64,000 nucleotides of DNA from Streptomyces poonensis. Lineage in GTDB: Bacteria; Actinomycetota; Actinomycetes; Streptomycetales; Streptomycetaceae. Under the pieces are notes generated by a model. That model was not told the origin of the DNA and did not search any database. It worked only from the letters and a program-made list of their open reading frames with translations. Made by a program: the position numbers and the translations under genes. This document shows positions 18,988 to 28,248 of this stretch, in pieces. The stretch lies in assembly GCF_014650915.1 (NCBI RefSeq), contig NZ_BMVW01000005.1, positions 62,001 through 126,000 of the forward strand. The letters run 5' to 3'. Position 1 is the stretch's first letter. Each line of letters starts with the position of its first letter.

Positions 18988-19713
18988 GTGACCACCCAGC
19001 CCACTCCCGTACCGCCAGGTCCCGAGCCCACCACCGGCACCACGCCCACCACCGGCACCACCCCCTCTCTGACCGAGCGCCGCAAGGCCGCGACACAGCT
19101 CGAGATCGCGCGGGCGGCCGCGGCGCTGTTCCGGGAGCACGGGCCCGACGGCACGACGGCGGAGGACATCGCGCGCCGGGCCGGGGTCGCGCCCCGCACG
19201 TTCTACCGGTATTTCCGCAGCAAGCAGGACGCCGTGGCCCCGCTGCTCGCGGCGGGCGGGGACCGCTGGCGCGCCCTGCTCGCCGCGGCCCGGCCGGACG
19301 CGGCTCCGCTGCCGGAGACCCTGGAGCGGGCGGTCCGGGAGGCACTGTCCGTCCCGGAGGGCCACACCGGTGAGGGTTTCCACCAGACACGCGCGCTGCT
19401 GCGGGCGGCGGCCGGCGACCCGGCACTGCGCGCGGTCTGGTACCGCGTCAACCGGGAGTCCGAGGAGCGGCTGGTCCCGGTGGTGGCCCGGCTGCTCGGC
19501 GCCGGCGCGGACCCTCTGTACGTCCGCCTGACCGCCGCGGTCGCCACGGACGCGATCCGGGTCGCCCTGGAGAGCTGGGCGGCGACGGACGCGCCGCTGG
19601 AGGGCCCGGGCTCACCGGCCGAAGTGGCGGCGCGCTGTCTGCGCCACCTCCTCACCGGCAGGACCGCCGGAACGACGGCCGGAACGACCGAACCGCCGGC
19701 ACAGCACCGATGA
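18988..19713 (+). CDS. TetR/AcrR-family transcriptional regulator
   Basis: A 241-residue regulator. After a Pro/Thr-rich tail of about 28 residues comes the TetR helix-turn-helix (about residues 30-80, TAEDIARRAGVAPRTFYRYF), then a helical ligand domain. The GTG start lies only about 40 bases after the protease stop. The target and ligand are unknown; the next gene is an epimerase on the same strand. Confidence 0.88.
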   Translation: MTTQPTPVPPGPEPTTGTTPTTGTTPSLTERRKAATQLEIARAAAALFREHGPDGTTAEDIARRAGVAPRTFYRYFRSKQDAVAPLLAAGGDRWRALLAAARPDAAPLPETLERAVREALSVPEGHTGEGFHQTRALLRAAAGDPALRAVWYRVNRESEERLVPVVARLLGAGADPLYVRLTAAVATDAIRVALESWAATDAPLEGPGSPAEVAARCLRHLLTGRTAGTTAGTTEPPAQHR

Positions 19714-19837
19714 CGGAGCCGGGCACAGAACCAGACACAGAACCGGACGCCGGACCTAGCACGGCAACCAGCACAGCATCCGGCGCCACCGCCGCCCGCC
19801 CGGTGCGCCCGGCGCCCCGGCCCGGCAGGATGGGTCC

Positions 19838-20776
19838 ATGAAGGCTGAGGCTGAGGGCGGGACCGACGGACAGCTCCCTCCCGGTTCCCGTGTCGCCGTC
19901 GCCGGGGCGTCCGGGCTGATCGGTTCGGCGCTGGTCCGCTCGCTGCGGGCGGACGGGCACGAGGTGGTACGGCTCGTGCGGCGGGCCCCCCGCGCGCGGG
20001 ACGAGGTCCGCTGGAACCCGGAGGAGCGGCGCGTGGACTCCGCGGGGCTCGCCGGATGCGCGGCGGTGGTGAACCTCGCCGGCGCCGGGGTGGCGTCACG
20101 CCGCTGGACGGACGCGTACAAGGCGACGATCCGCCGCAGCCGGGTCCTGGGTACGGCCGCGCTCGCCGAGGCCCTGGCCTCGCTCGACACACCGCCGCGC
20201 GTGTTCGTGAACGGCAGCGCCATCGGCTTCTACGGCGACACGGGCGACCGCGCGGTCGACGAGTCGGCGCCGCCCGGTGAGGGCTTCCTGCCCTCGGTGT
20301 GCGTGGAGTGGGAGGAGGCGACGGCTCCGGCGCGGGAGGCCGGGATCCGTACGGCGTTCGCCCGGACGGGGCTGGTGGTGGCCCGGGGCGGCGGGGCGTG
20401 GGGGCCGCTGTTCCCGCTGTTCAAGGCGGGGCTGGGCGGCCGGATGGGCAACGGCCGCCAGTACTGGAGCTTCATCTCGCTGCACGACGAGGTGGCGGCC
20501 CTGCGGCACATCGTCGACACCCCGGCACTGTCCGGGCCGGTGAACCTGACGGCTCCGGAGCCGGTGACCAACCGCGAGGTGACGGCGGCCATGAGCCGGG
20601 TGCTGCACCGTCCGGCCCTGTTCACGGTGCCGTCCCCCGCCCTGCGCCTGGTCCTCGGCGAGGTGGCGGGCGACGTCCTGGGCAGCACCCGCGCGGTCCC
20701 GGCCAGCCTTCTCGGATCGGGCTTCACGTTCGCGTTCCCGGGGGTGGAGGACGCGATCCGGGCGGCACTGCGCTGA
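19838..20776 (+). CDS. TIGR01777-family NAD(P)-dependent epimerase-like protein
   Basis: The 312-residue SDR protein has the cofactor motif VAGASGLIGSAL near residue 24, VNLAGAGVASRRWTDAYK (typical of the SDR39U1/TIGR01777 family, known in E. coli as YfcH), FVNGSAIGFYGDTGD and a C-terminal DUF1731 part ending in GFTFAFPGVEDAI. The substrate is unknown. The ATG at 19838 follows a short Gly/Arg-rich stretch. Confidence 0.87.
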   Translation: MKAEAEGGTDGQLPPGSRVAVAGASGLIGSALVRSLRADGHEVVRLVRRAPRARDEVRWNPEERRVDSAGLAGCAAVVNLAGAGVASRRWTDAYKATIRRSRVLGTAALAEALASLDTPPRVFVNGSAIGFYGDTGDRAVDESAPPGEGFLPSVCVEWEEATAPAREAGIRTAFARTGLVVARGGGAWGPLFPLFKAGLGGRMGNGRQYWSFISLHDEVAALRHIVDTPALSGPVNLTAPEPVTNREVTAAMSRVLHRPALFTVPSPALRLVLGEVAGDVLGSTRAVPASLLGSGFTFAFPGVEDAIRAALR

Positions 20777-20906
20777 GTCCCGTGGCCCGGCCGGCTCACG
20801 GTCCTGGCATATGACAAACCAGAGCCGAACTCAAGTATTCCGCACGCCTGTTGGGGGCATGACGTCTCCAGCACTCCAGCAGCCGCGCGACCCTCGGGAG
20901 GGGCAC

Positions 20907-22280
20907 GTGCTTGAGTCGGTGCACCAGACGGAAGAGGCAGACGTCGTGGTCGTGGGAGCCGGAGTGGCCGGCCTCGCGGCCGCCCACCATCTGGCGAGAG
21001 CCGGGCTGGCCGTCGCGGTACTGGAGGCCGCTCCAGGGACCGGCGGCCGGATGAGCACGGAGAAGGTCGACGGCTTCCGGCTCGACCGTACGGCCCCGCT
21101 GCTCTTCACCTCGTACCCGGAACTGCGCCGCACCCCGGCGCTGGCCCCCCTGGCCCTGCGCTCCTTCTCGCCGGCCGTCCTGCTGCACGCGGACGGCCGG
21201 CTGCATGCCGGCCCCGCCGCCCCCGCCCACGCCCGGAGCGCGCGGGGCGCCCTCACCGCCGTACGCGCTCTCGCAAGCGTCCCGCGGCTGCCCCGTACGC
21301 AGGGCGCCGTCCGTGCGCCGCGCCCCGGTCCCCTCGGTTCGGCCGCGGACCAGTCACGGCTGGCCGTCGCCCTGGCCCGGCTGGCCGCCGCACCGCCCGA
21401 GCGCCTCCTCGCCCGTCCGGAGCTCCCCGCCGCGCAGGTCCTCGGGGCCCGCGGCTTCCCGGCGCGCTCCGTCGACGGGCTGCTGCGCCCCCTGCTCACC
21501 GCGCTGCTCGGCGACCCCGCGCTCCAGACCTCCAGCCGCCGCGCCGACCTGGCCCTGCGCGCCTTCGCGACCGGCCGTCCATGTCTGCCGGAGGGCGGCG
21601 CGGACACCGTCCCCGACCTCCTCGCCGCCGCGCTCCCGCCGGGCACGGTGCGGACCGGCGTACGCGTCCTGTCCCTCAGCACCACCTCGGTGACCACCGC
21701 GGAACACGGCACACTCGCCTGCCGCGCCGTGCTGCTGGCCACCGGCGCCCGCGCCGCCGCCGGACTCCTTCCCGGGCTGCGCGTGCCCGGCTTCCACCCG
21801 GTGACGGTCCTGCACCACACCACCGACGACCCGCCCCCGCTCACCGAGCCGGCGCTGGTCCTGGACGCCGACCGCAGCGGGCCGGTGTCGCACACGGCGG
21901 TCATCAGCCAGGTCGATCCCTCGCGCGCCCCCGCCGGCCGGGCGCTGATCTCGTCGACCGTGCTGGGCACGCCCCCGGCCGCGGCCCATCTGGACGCCAC
22001 GGTCCGCGCCCAGCTGGCCCGGCTGTACGGCACGTCGACGGCCCGCTGGCAGCTCCTCGCCGTCCACCACGACGCCGAGGCGGTCCCCGCGATGCCCCCG
22101 CCGCACGACCCGCACCGCCCGGTACGGATCCTGGCGGGCCTCTACGTGTGCGGGGACCACCGTGACTCCGGCACCGTCCAGGGCGCCCTGCACTCGGCCC
22201 GGCGGGCCGCCCACGCCGTCCTCACGGACCTGGACGCCCGGCCGGCCGCGCTGGAGGAGTGCCTCGACGCGGCCGCGTGA
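20907..22280 (+). CDS. FAD-dependent oxidoreductase (flavin amine oxidase type)
   Basis: About 457 residues, with the FAD dinucleotide motif VVVGAGVAGLAAAHHLARAG at the N-terminus, a GGRM/R-type second motif (TGGRMSTEKVDGFRLD) and a C-terminal YVCGDHRDSGTVQGAL flavin-binding segment. It resembles protoporphyrinogen/phytoene-type oxidoreductases, but the substrate cannot be told. The GTG at 20907 was chosen because GGGAGGGG lies just upstream; an in-frame ATG at 20811 without a ribosome site would add 32 residues. It is convergent with the XRE regulator across a hairpin. Confidence 0.83.
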   Translation: MLESVHQTEEADVVVVGAGVAGLAAAHHLARAGLAVAVLEAAPGTGGRMSTEKVDGFRLDRTAPLLFTSYPELRRTPALAPLALRSFSPAVLLHADGRLHAGPAAPAHARSARGALTAVRALASVPRLPRTQGAVRAPRPGPLGSAADQSRLAVALARLAAAPPERLLARPELPAAQVLGARGFPARSVDGLLRPLLTALLGDPALQTSSRRADLALRAFATGRPCLPEGGADTVPDLLAAALPPGTVRTGVRVLSLSTTSVTTAEHGTLACRAVLLATGARAAAGLLPGLRVPGFHPVTVLHHTTDDPPPLTEPALVLDADRSGPVSHTAVISQVDPSRAPAGRALISSTVLGTPPAAAHLDATVRAQLARLYGTSTARWQLLAVHHDAEAVPAMPPPHDPHRPVRILAGLYVCGDHRDSGTVQGALHSARRAAHAVLTDLDARPAALEECLDAAA

Positions 22281-22292
22281 GCGGACACGGAA

Positions 22293-22330
22293 CGGGCGCC
22301 CGCGCGGCCTCTCGGCCACCCGGGCGCCCG
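22293..22330. terminator. Bidirectional hairpin between convergent genes
   Basis: CGGGCGCCCG occurs at 22293-22302 and again at 22321-22330; each copy pairs with the other around an 18-base loop. It lies between an FAD oxidoreductase gene and a regulator gene that face each other. Confidence 0.6.
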
Positions 22331-22350
22331 CCCGCCGTACGACTGTCCCG

Positions 22351-23829
22351 CTACCCGAGCGCCGCGACCCGGTCCCGGTACGTGCGCACGGGCGCCGCGT
22401 CCCGGTACGGCTCGAGCCTGCGCTCGAAGTCGCGTACGTACTCGATCGCGCGCACCGACCTCATCTCCGTGGCCTGCGCCGCGGCCTCCGCGCCCAGCTG
22501 GCAGGCCTGGTCGAGCTCACCGAGCCCGAGCCGGGCCGAGGCGAGGACGACCCGGCAGAACAGGCGGCTGCGGGCATAGGCGGGCGCACGCAGCTGCAGC
22601 GAGCGCTCGGCGTGCTGGGCCGCGGCCCGGTACTGCTGGAGGTCGCGGTGGCAGTGCCCGAACTCGTCGGCGAGCTGTGCCTCGTCGAAGAACCGGGCCC
22701 AGTACGGCACGTCGTCCTCCGTCCGGGCCGCCTCCAGGGCCCGCTCGGCCCGGACGAGGGCGGCGGTGCAGGCGCGCACCTCGCCCAGTACGCCGTGCCC
22801 GCGGGCCTCGACGGCGTGCAGCAGGGCCTGCACGACGGACGGCGCAGAGGAGCCGACGCCCTGCTGGGCCACGCGCGCGAGCTGCACGGCCTCGCGTCCG
22901 TGCCCGAGGTAGACCGCCTGCCGGCTCATCGTGACGAGCACATAGCTGCCGTACATCCGGTCCCCGGCCGCCTGGGCGAGCCTGAGCGCCTGGACGAAGT
23001 ACCGCTGGGCGAGCCCGTGGGCGGCGATGTCGTACGAGGTCCAGCCGGCCAGCCGGGTGAGGTCCGCGGCGGCGCCGAACAGCCGGCGGCCGGTCTGCTC
23101 GCCGTACACGCCGCGGAGCATCGGCTCGGCCTCGTGCTCCAGGTAGCGCACGAGGGCCTGGCGGGCGTGGCCGCCGCCGTAGGCGTGGTCGAGCGCGCGG
23201 AACAGTTCGCCCACGGACCGCAGGGCGGCGATGTCACCGGCGGTGACCCGCTGGCCGGGGCCGCGCTCGGTCTGGCTGCGCTGCCGGGGCAGGGGCACCG
23301 CCGGTCCGAGCGCGGCCGGGGACTTGGGAGCCGCGGGGCGGCCCTGGGCGGGGATGCGGGCGGGGCCGGGGTCGCCCCGGCCGACGCGGTCGTCGGCGCG
23401 GCCGATCAGCCAGTCCCGGCTGGGGACGACGAGTCCGGCCGGGGTGAACGCGATCTTGCGGAGCTCGGCGTGGCTGCCGGAGTCCTTGCGCCACAGCCCG
23501 CTGACGATGTCGACGGCCTCCTCGGGTCCTGCGGCGAACTCCAGGCCCGCGTACACGGGCGCGCAGGCGTCCAGTCCGAGGTCCTGTGCGGTGAGCCGGC
23601 GGCCGAGCCGTCGGGTGAACACCTCGGCGATGAGCGCGGGCGTCGTGCCCCGGGGCTGCTGGCCGCGGAGCCATCGGGTGACCGATGTCTTGTCGTATCT
23701 CAGATCGAGTCCGTGTTCGAGGCCGAGCTGGTCCACACGACGCGCTAGCCCCGCGTTGGAGAACCCCGCTTCTGCGATGAGAGCGGCGAGCTGACGGTTG
23801 GGAGTGCGCTGCGCGGGTCGTTCCGTCAT
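22351..23829 (-). CDS. XRE-type helix-turn-helix regulator with TPR-like C-terminus
   Basis: 492 residues. The first 75 or so form a lambda-repressor-like HTH (AALIAEAGFSNAGLARRV, then TSVTRWLRGQQPRG). The rest is Ala/Leu/Arg-rich helical repeats resembling tetratricopeptide repeats. This architecture is that of Streptomyces developmental and antibiotic regulators such as NsdA, but orthology cannot be shown here. AGGAG lies about 13 bases before the ATG, a long spacing. The gene is divergent from lipB across a region with GATCGC repeats. Confidence 0.8.
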   Translation of the reverse strand: MTERPAQRTPNRQLAALIAEAGFSNAGLARRVDQLGLEHGLDLRYDKTSVTRWLRGQQPRGTTPALIAEVFTRRLGRRLTAQDLGLDACAPVYAGLEFAAGPEEAVDIVSGLWRKDSGSHAELRKIAFTPAGLVVPSRDWLIGRADDRVGRGDPGPARIPAQGRPAAPKSPAALGPAVPLPRQRSQTERGPGQRVTAGDIAALRSVGELFRALDHAYGGGHARQALVRYLEHEAEPMLRGVYGEQTGRRLFGAAADLTRLAGWTSYDIAAHGLAQRYFVQALRLAQAAGDRMYGSYVLVTMSRQAVYLGHGREAVQLARVAQQGVGSSAPSVVQALLHAVEARGHGVLGEVRACTAALVRAERALEAARTEDDVPYWARFFDEAQLADEFGHCHRDLQQYRAAAQHAERSLQLRAPAYARSRLFCRVVLASARLGLGELDQACQLGAEAAAQATEMRSVRAIEYVRDFERRLEPYRDAAPVRTYRDRVAALG

Positions 23830-24046
23830 CTGCGGTGCGGTCTCCTGCCTTCCTGTACTTCGGCGAGGTGTCTGGAGCGCATGTGAGCAGCCCTTTTTGC
23901 CCTCTGAACGGCGCGAATGTAGCGGAGCGTGAGCATCCGATCGCACATTCCGCCGTCCATTCATCCGATCGTGTGAGGATTGGCCACACGGCTGACGGGA
24001 TTCGGCCGGGCGTACAGTGGCGTGGGCGCAGAACGCGCCTGACGCA

Positions 24047-24117
24047 GCAGTCGATCGCAGCGGATTGCAGTTGATCGCGGTTGATCGCACGGGGATCTCG
24101 ACCGATCGCCCGCGATC
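24047..24117. repeat. Cluster of GATCGC words upstream of lipB
   Basis: At least five GATCGC/GCGATC words lie within about 70 bases, including two adjacent TTGATCGC copies nine bases apart. They stand between the divergent XRE regulator and lipB. They may be regulator-binding sites or just local repetition. Confidence 0.4.
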
Positions 24118-24149
24118 GCGAGCAGTGCTTCCAGGGAGGCGCGTTTACG

Positions 24150-24947
24150 GTGAGTGAGCTCCGGTTCGTCCGCATGGGGTTCGGTGCCCAGGCCGTCGAG
24201 TACCAGGACGCGTGGGACGAGCAGCGCCGGGTGCACGCGGCGCGGTTCGCCGACGAGATCCCCGACACGGTGCTTCTGCTGGAGCACCCGCCGGTCTACA
24301 CGGCGGGCCGGCGCACGGCCGACGAGGAACGCCCCCTGGACGGAACGCCGGTCATCGACGTGGACCGCGGCGGCAAGATCACCTGGCACGGCCCCGGCCA
24401 GCTCGTCGGCTACCCGATCCAGAAGCTGCCGCGCCCGGTGGACGTGGTGGCCCATGTGCGGCGGCTGGAGGAGGCCCTGATCCGCACCTGCGCGGAGTTC
24501 GGCCTGGAGACCACCCGGGTCGAGGGCCGCAGCGGGGTGTGGGTGCTCGGCGACCCGGTGGAGCGGCGCCCGTCGCTGGGCGGTCTCTCGCTGGACTTCG
24601 ACCCGCGGCTGCAGGACGAGGAGTTCGACCCGCGCCTCAACGGGCCGGAGTACGCCCCGTCCAACGCCGGCCAGCGCCGCGAGGACCGGAAGATCGCCGC
24701 GATCGGCATCCGGGTCGCCAAGGGCGTCACGATGCACGGTTTCGCCCTGAACGTGAACCCGGACAACGCCTGGTTCGACCGGATCATCCCGTGCGGCATC
24801 CGCGACGCGGGCGTCACGTCCCTCGCCAACGAACTGGGCCGCGACGTCACCATCGAGGAGGTCCTGCCGGTCGCCGAGCGCCATCTGCGGGACGTCCTGG
24901 AGAACGCCGAGCTCAAGCCGCGCGAGATCGAGCGCGCCTCGGCCTGA
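24150..24947 (+). CDS. lipB: Octanoyl-[acyl carrier protein]:protein N-octanoyltransferase
   Basis: LipB moves the octanoyl group from ACP to the lipoyl domains of E2 and GcvH, the first step of lipoate formation. Visible marks are [12 protein letters not shown], the active Lys181 in [10 protein letters not shown] and the active Cys215 in IIPCGI, 34 residues apart as in E. coli LipB. The 265-residue length is normal. GTG start with GGGAGG ten bases upstream. lipA follows, and together they modify the E2 encoded 14 kb upstream. Confidence 0.95.
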   Translation: MSELRFVRMGFGAQAVEYQDAWDEQRRVHAARFADEIPDTVLLLEHPPVYTAGRRTADEERPLDGTPVIDVDRGGKITWHGPGQLVGYPIQKLPRPVDVVAHVRRLEEALIRTCAEFGLETTRVEGRSGVWVLGDPVERRPSLGGLSLDFDPRLQDEEFDPRLNGPEYAPSNAGQRREDRKIAAIGIRVAKGVTMHGFALNVNPDNAWFDRIIPCGIRDAGVTSLANELGRDVTIEEVLPVAERHLRDVLENAELKPREIERASA

Positions 24948-24956
24948 GCCGGGCCG

Positions 24957-24987
24957 GGGGCATTCCCCGCGCCGCGGGGAATGCCCC
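24957..24987 (+). terminator. Hairpin between lipB and lipA
   Basis: A perfect 14-base stem (24957-24970 with 24974-24987) around three bases, ten bases past the lipB stop. It may reduce read-through into lipA. Confidence 0.65.
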
Positions 24988-25103
24988 TCACCCGCCCGAA
25001 GTTGCCTCAAGGGGCGCTGGCGGCCGGCACCCGGCCGCCCTGCCGCACAATCAACGGGCGTACGCTGAGGTACGCCCATGAATCGAAGCTACAGGGAGCC
25101 GAT

Positions 25104-26069
25104 GTGTCCGCAGTCGCACCCGACGGACGCAAGATGCTGCGCCTGGAGGTCCGGAACGCCCAGACCCCCATCGAGCGCAAGCCCGAGTGGATCAAGACCC
25201 GGGCGAAAATGGGTCCCGAGTACACCAAGATGCAGAACCTCGTGAAGAGCGAGGGGCTGCACACGGTCTGCCAGGAAGCCGGCTGCCCCAACATCTACGA
25301 GTGCTGGGAGGACCGCGAGGCGACCTTCCTCATCGGCGGCGACCAGTGCACCCGGCGCTGCGACTTCTGCCAGATCGACACCGGCAAGCCCGAGGCGCTC
25401 GACCGTGACGAGCCGCGCCGCGTGGGCGAGTCCGTCGTCACGATGGACCTGAACTACGCCACGATCACCGGTGTCGCCCGCGACGACCTGCCCGACGGCG
25501 GCGCCTGGCTGTACGCCGAGACCGTGCGCCAGATCCACCAGCAGACCGCGGAGCGCGAGGGCGGCCGCACGAAGGTCGAGCTCCTCGCCCCGGACTTCAA
25601 CGCCGTCCCGGAGCTGCTCCAGGAGGTCTTCGCCTCCCGCCCCGAGGTCTTCGCGCACAACGTCGAGACGGTTCCGCGGATCTTCAAGCGCATCCGCCCC
25701 GGCTTCCGCTACGAGCGCTCCCTGAAGGTGATCACCGAGGCCCGCGACTACGGCCTGGTCACCAAGTCGAACCTGATCCTCGGCATGGGCGAGACCCGCG
25801 AGGAGATCAGCGAGGCGCTGCGCCAGCTGCACGAGGCCGGCTGCGAGCTGATCACCATTACGCAGTACCTGCGCCCGAGCGTGCGCCACCACCCGGTGGA
25901 ACGCTGGGTCAAGCCGCAGGAGTTCGTGGAGCTGAAGGAGGAGGCCGAGCAGATCGGCTTCTCCGGTGTCATGTCGGGCCCGCTGGTGCGCTCCTCGTAC
26001 CGGGCCGGCCGGCTGTACCAGATGGCCGTGGAGAAGCGTGGCGCGTACGTCGCCTCGCAGGCCGTCTGA
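25104..26069 (+). CDS. lipA: Lipoyl synthase
   Basis: A radical-SAM enzyme that inserts two sulfurs into the octanoyl group. The auxiliary cluster motif is [12 protein letters not shown] (C-x4-C-x5-C) and the SAM cluster motif is CTRRCDFC (C-x3-C-x2-C), both in the first third. The C-terminal SSYRAG arginine/serine block is also present. At 321 residues it is normal. The GTG at 25104 has AGGGAG five bases upstream; an upstream in-frame ATG would add an unlikely 41 residues. Confidence 0.96.
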   Translation: MSAVAPDGRKMLRLEVRNAQTPIERKPEWIKTRAKMGPEYTKMQNLVKSEGLHTVCQEAGCPNIYECWEDREATFLIGGDQCTRRCDFCQIDTGKPEALDRDEPRRVGESVVTMDLNYATITGVARDDLPDGGAWLYAETVRQIHQQTAEREGGRTKVELLAPDFNAVPELLQEVFASRPEVFAHNVETVPRIFKRIRPGFRYERSLKVITEARDYGLVTKSNLILGMGETREEISEALRQLHEAGCELITITQYLRPSVRHHPVERWVKPQEFVELKEEAEQIGFSGVMSGPLVRSSYRAGRLYQMAVEKRGAYVASQAV

Positions 26070-26205
26070 GCGGACGCGCGCGGCGGCCTGGATGGCATTG
26101 CGTGCCACTTCCCTTGTGTGAACCTGAGCACAGGGAACACCGGGCGGCAGTGGCCTGGAGGACGCGGTCCCGTCCGTCCCCGCAGTTGGGGGCGTCGTCG
26201 GGGCC

Positions 26206-26231
26206 GCGTCGGCGTTCGGGGACGCCGACGC
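26206..26231 (+). terminator. Hairpin downstream of lipA
   Basis: GCGTCGGCGT (26206-26215) pairs exactly with ACGCCGACGC (26222-26231). It lies about 135 bases after lipA and before the next small gene. Confidence 0.5.
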
Positions 26232-26348
26232 AAACCTTCATTCGCGTTTGACCGGTCGGTCACGTCCTGGTAACACCAATCAGTGACCCTGGTTTCACAG
26301 CTTGTACAAACTTGGTCAGAGCTGCCATCCCGAGGGGGGACCTCCATC

Positions 26349-26552
26349 ATGCAGGCCGCGCCTGTTCGCGCCACCGCCATTCCTTCGTTCACCGATGCAC
26401 TGCGTGCCGTCGAGTCGCTGCTGATGAGCAGCGGCCAGCGCACCGCCCGCCGCAACGCCTGGACCTCCGTCATGGAGGACCGCCGCCGCGCCAAGGACCG
26501 GGTCGAGGCCCAGCGCGTCCTCGACGCCGCCGTGGCCTCGCGTCTGCCGTAA
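26349..26552 (+). CDS. Small conserved protein of unknown function
   Basis: A 67-residue basic, mostly helical protein that begins MQAAPVRATAIPS and is rich in Arg and Ala, with no membrane segment. A long GAGGGGGGA purine tract precedes the ATG. The position between lipA and a DUF4191 gene is typical in Streptomyces. The function is not recognised. Confidence 0.7.
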   Translation: MQAAPVRATAIPSFTDALRAVESLLMSSGQRTARRNAWTSVMEDRRRAKDRVEAQRVLDAAVASRLP

Positions 26553-26701
26553 CCCCCGTGGCACCGCACCGGCCGGGCTCCCCGTGCGGCCGTACGTGCC
26601 CGCCGTGATCACCATGATCACCGCCGCCGCGACCGCCACGGTCGCCGTCCCATCCGGCACCGCCTTCGTCCCCGCCTCCCGGGCCACGTAGACTTCGTGA
26701 C

Positions 26702-27403
26702 ATGGCGAGGAAGGACAACGCAGCGGACGCTGCGAACCCCGGGCGACTCAAGCAGATCGCCCTGACCTACAAGATGACCCGCAAGGCCGACAAGAAGATC
26801 GGTCTTGTACTCGCGGCTGTCGCAATCTGCATTTTCGGTGTCTTCCTCGCGATCGGTTTCCTGGTCGGTCACCCGGTCTACCTCGGGATCGCCGGCTTCC
26901 TGTTCGCCTTCCTCGGAACGGCGATCGTCTTCGGGCGCCGGGCCGAGCGGGCCGCCTTCGGGCAGATGGAAGGCCAGCCGGGTGCCGCGGCGGCGGTGCT
27001 CGACAACATCGGCCGCCAGTGGACGACCACGCCGGCCGTCGCGATCAACCGCAGCCAGGACGTGGTGCACCGCGCCGTGGGCCGGGCGGGCATCGTGCTG
27101 GTCGCCGAGGGCAACCCGAACCGGGTGAAGAGCCTGCTGGCCGCCGAGAAGAAGAAGATGGCCCGCATCGTGGCGGACGTGCCGGTGCACGACCTGGTCG
27201 TCGGCACCGGCGAGGGCCAGGTGCCGCTGAAGAAGCTGCGCACCACGATGCTCAAGCTGCCCCGCGTCCTGTCGGGCCCGCAGGTCACGGTCACCAACGA
27301 CCGGCTGCGCGCGATGGGCGACCTGATGAGCAACATGCCGCTGCCGAAGGGTCCGATGCCCAAGGGCATGCGGATGCCGCGGGGTGGCCCGAAGACGCGC
27401 TGA
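26702..27403 (+). CDS. DUF4191 membrane protein
   Basis: 233 residues. A basic N-terminus is followed by two membrane segments at about residues 33-55 and 58-76, then a soluble domain containing [18 protein letters not shown] and ending in the basic, Met/Pro-rich tail [14 protein letters not shown]. This order fits the actinobacterial DUF4191 family. The function is unknown. It is convergent with the RDD gene over a hairpin. Confidence 0.87.
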   Translation: MARKDNAADAANPGRLKQIALTYKMTRKADKKIGLVLAAVAICIFGVFLAIGFLVGHPVYLGIAGFLFAFLGTAIVFGRRAERAAFGQMEGQPGAAAAVLDNIGRQWTTTPAVAINRSQDVVHRAVGRAGIVLVAEGNPNRVKSLLAAEKKKMARIVADVPVHDLVVGTGEGQVPLKKLRTTMLKLPRVLSGPQVTVTNDRLRAMGDLMSNMPLPKGPMPKGMRMPRGGPKTR

Positions 27404-27426
27404 CACCACCGAGACCGTTCCTCGTA

Positions 27427-27462
27427 CGGGGCGTCCGGGACCGTGAGGTTCCGGGCGCCCCG
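27427..27462. terminator. Bidirectional hairpin between DUF4191 and RDD genes
   Basis: Arms 27427-27442 and 27447-27462 pair over about 16 bases (two imperfect pairs) with a four-base loop. Confidence 0.6.
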
Positions 27463-27582
27463 TCTGCATGTCCCGTTCCGTTCCGGGCGCCCCCTCGGCC
27501 TACGGCGTCGGTTCGGCCTACGGCGTCGGTGCGCGGGGACGCGTCCGCGTGCGAGGAAGGGGGGCCGGTCGCCGTACGGCGG

Positions 27583-28050
27583 TCAGATACGCACTTCCAC
27601 CGTGCGCGCGAGGCGGTCGTGGAGGCCACGGCCGTCGCGGTCCCAGACGAGGGCCGGGATCGCCAGGCACAGCAGGACCGTGCGGATCAGGGCTCGCAGC
27701 GGGCTGACCGTGCCGGTGCCCTCGCTGACCACTCTGAGGCCGAAGAGGCGCTTGCCCGGGGTGAAGCCGATCGTGCCGACCGTGAGGACGTGGAGCACGA
27801 AGAAGATGAGCAGGGCCCAGTTGCCGGTCGCCTGGCCGTAGCCGTCCGTGATGAGACCGTATGCGATCAAGAGGCACAGGCCCCAGTCCACGGCCAGGGC
27901 ACCGAGACGCCGGCCGGGGCGGGCGACGGAGCCGGGCCCGGACTCCGGCAGCCCCAGCTGCTCACCGCGGTAACCGAAGTCGACACCCGCTTGCTCCGCG
28001 GCCGCGCGCGGGCCGGACAGCCACGATCCGATTGCTTCCCTCTTGTCCAC
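27583..28050 (-). CDS. RDD-family membrane protein
   Basis: 155 residues with the RDD pattern: an Arg after [17 protein letters not shown], then hydrophobic segments (LLIAYGLI and [14 protein letters not shown]) and the [12 protein letters not shown] and [12 protein letters not shown] blocks. The role of RDD proteins is largely unknown; some are ion transporters. The GTG at 28050 gives the start VDKREAIG; a GTG at 28074 is the other choice, and neither has a strong ribosome site. It is divergent from glnA. Confidence 0.82.
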   Translation of the reverse strand: MDKREAIGSWLSGPRAAAEQAGVDFGYRGEQLGLPESGPGSVARPGRRLGALAVDWGLCLLIAYGLITDGYGQATGNWALLIFFVLHVLTVGTIGFTPGKRLFGLRVVSEGTGTVSPLRALIRTVLLCLAIPALVWDRDGRGLHDRLARTVEVRI

Positions 28051-28113
28051 CCGTCCACGGTACTGCGCACGCACTCGTCGGCCCGCAGGCGGGTCGCCGG
28101 GGACGCGCTCCGG

Positions 28114-28151
28114 TTAACTTGGGCGAAACAAATGGGTCACGCCCGAGAAAT
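28114..28151 (+). promoter_or_regulatory. GlnR-binding site upstream of glnA
   Basis: Two half-site pairs read TTAAC-n6-GAAAC-n6-GTCAC-n6-GAAAT with exact six-base spacers. The known GlnR arrangement is gTnAC-n6-GaAAC repeated after six bases. It lies about 100 bases before the glnA start. GlnR controls nitrogen genes in Streptomyces, so glnA here is almost certainly under nitrogen control. Confidence 0.88.
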
Positions 28152-28248
28152 CACCCGTACCTATGGTCGGGACCAGCGTGTGCCACCGCACTGGCCGCAC
28201 GAACGAACTACCACCCCGGCACGGACGGCCGGGAGTAGGAGGAGCTGG

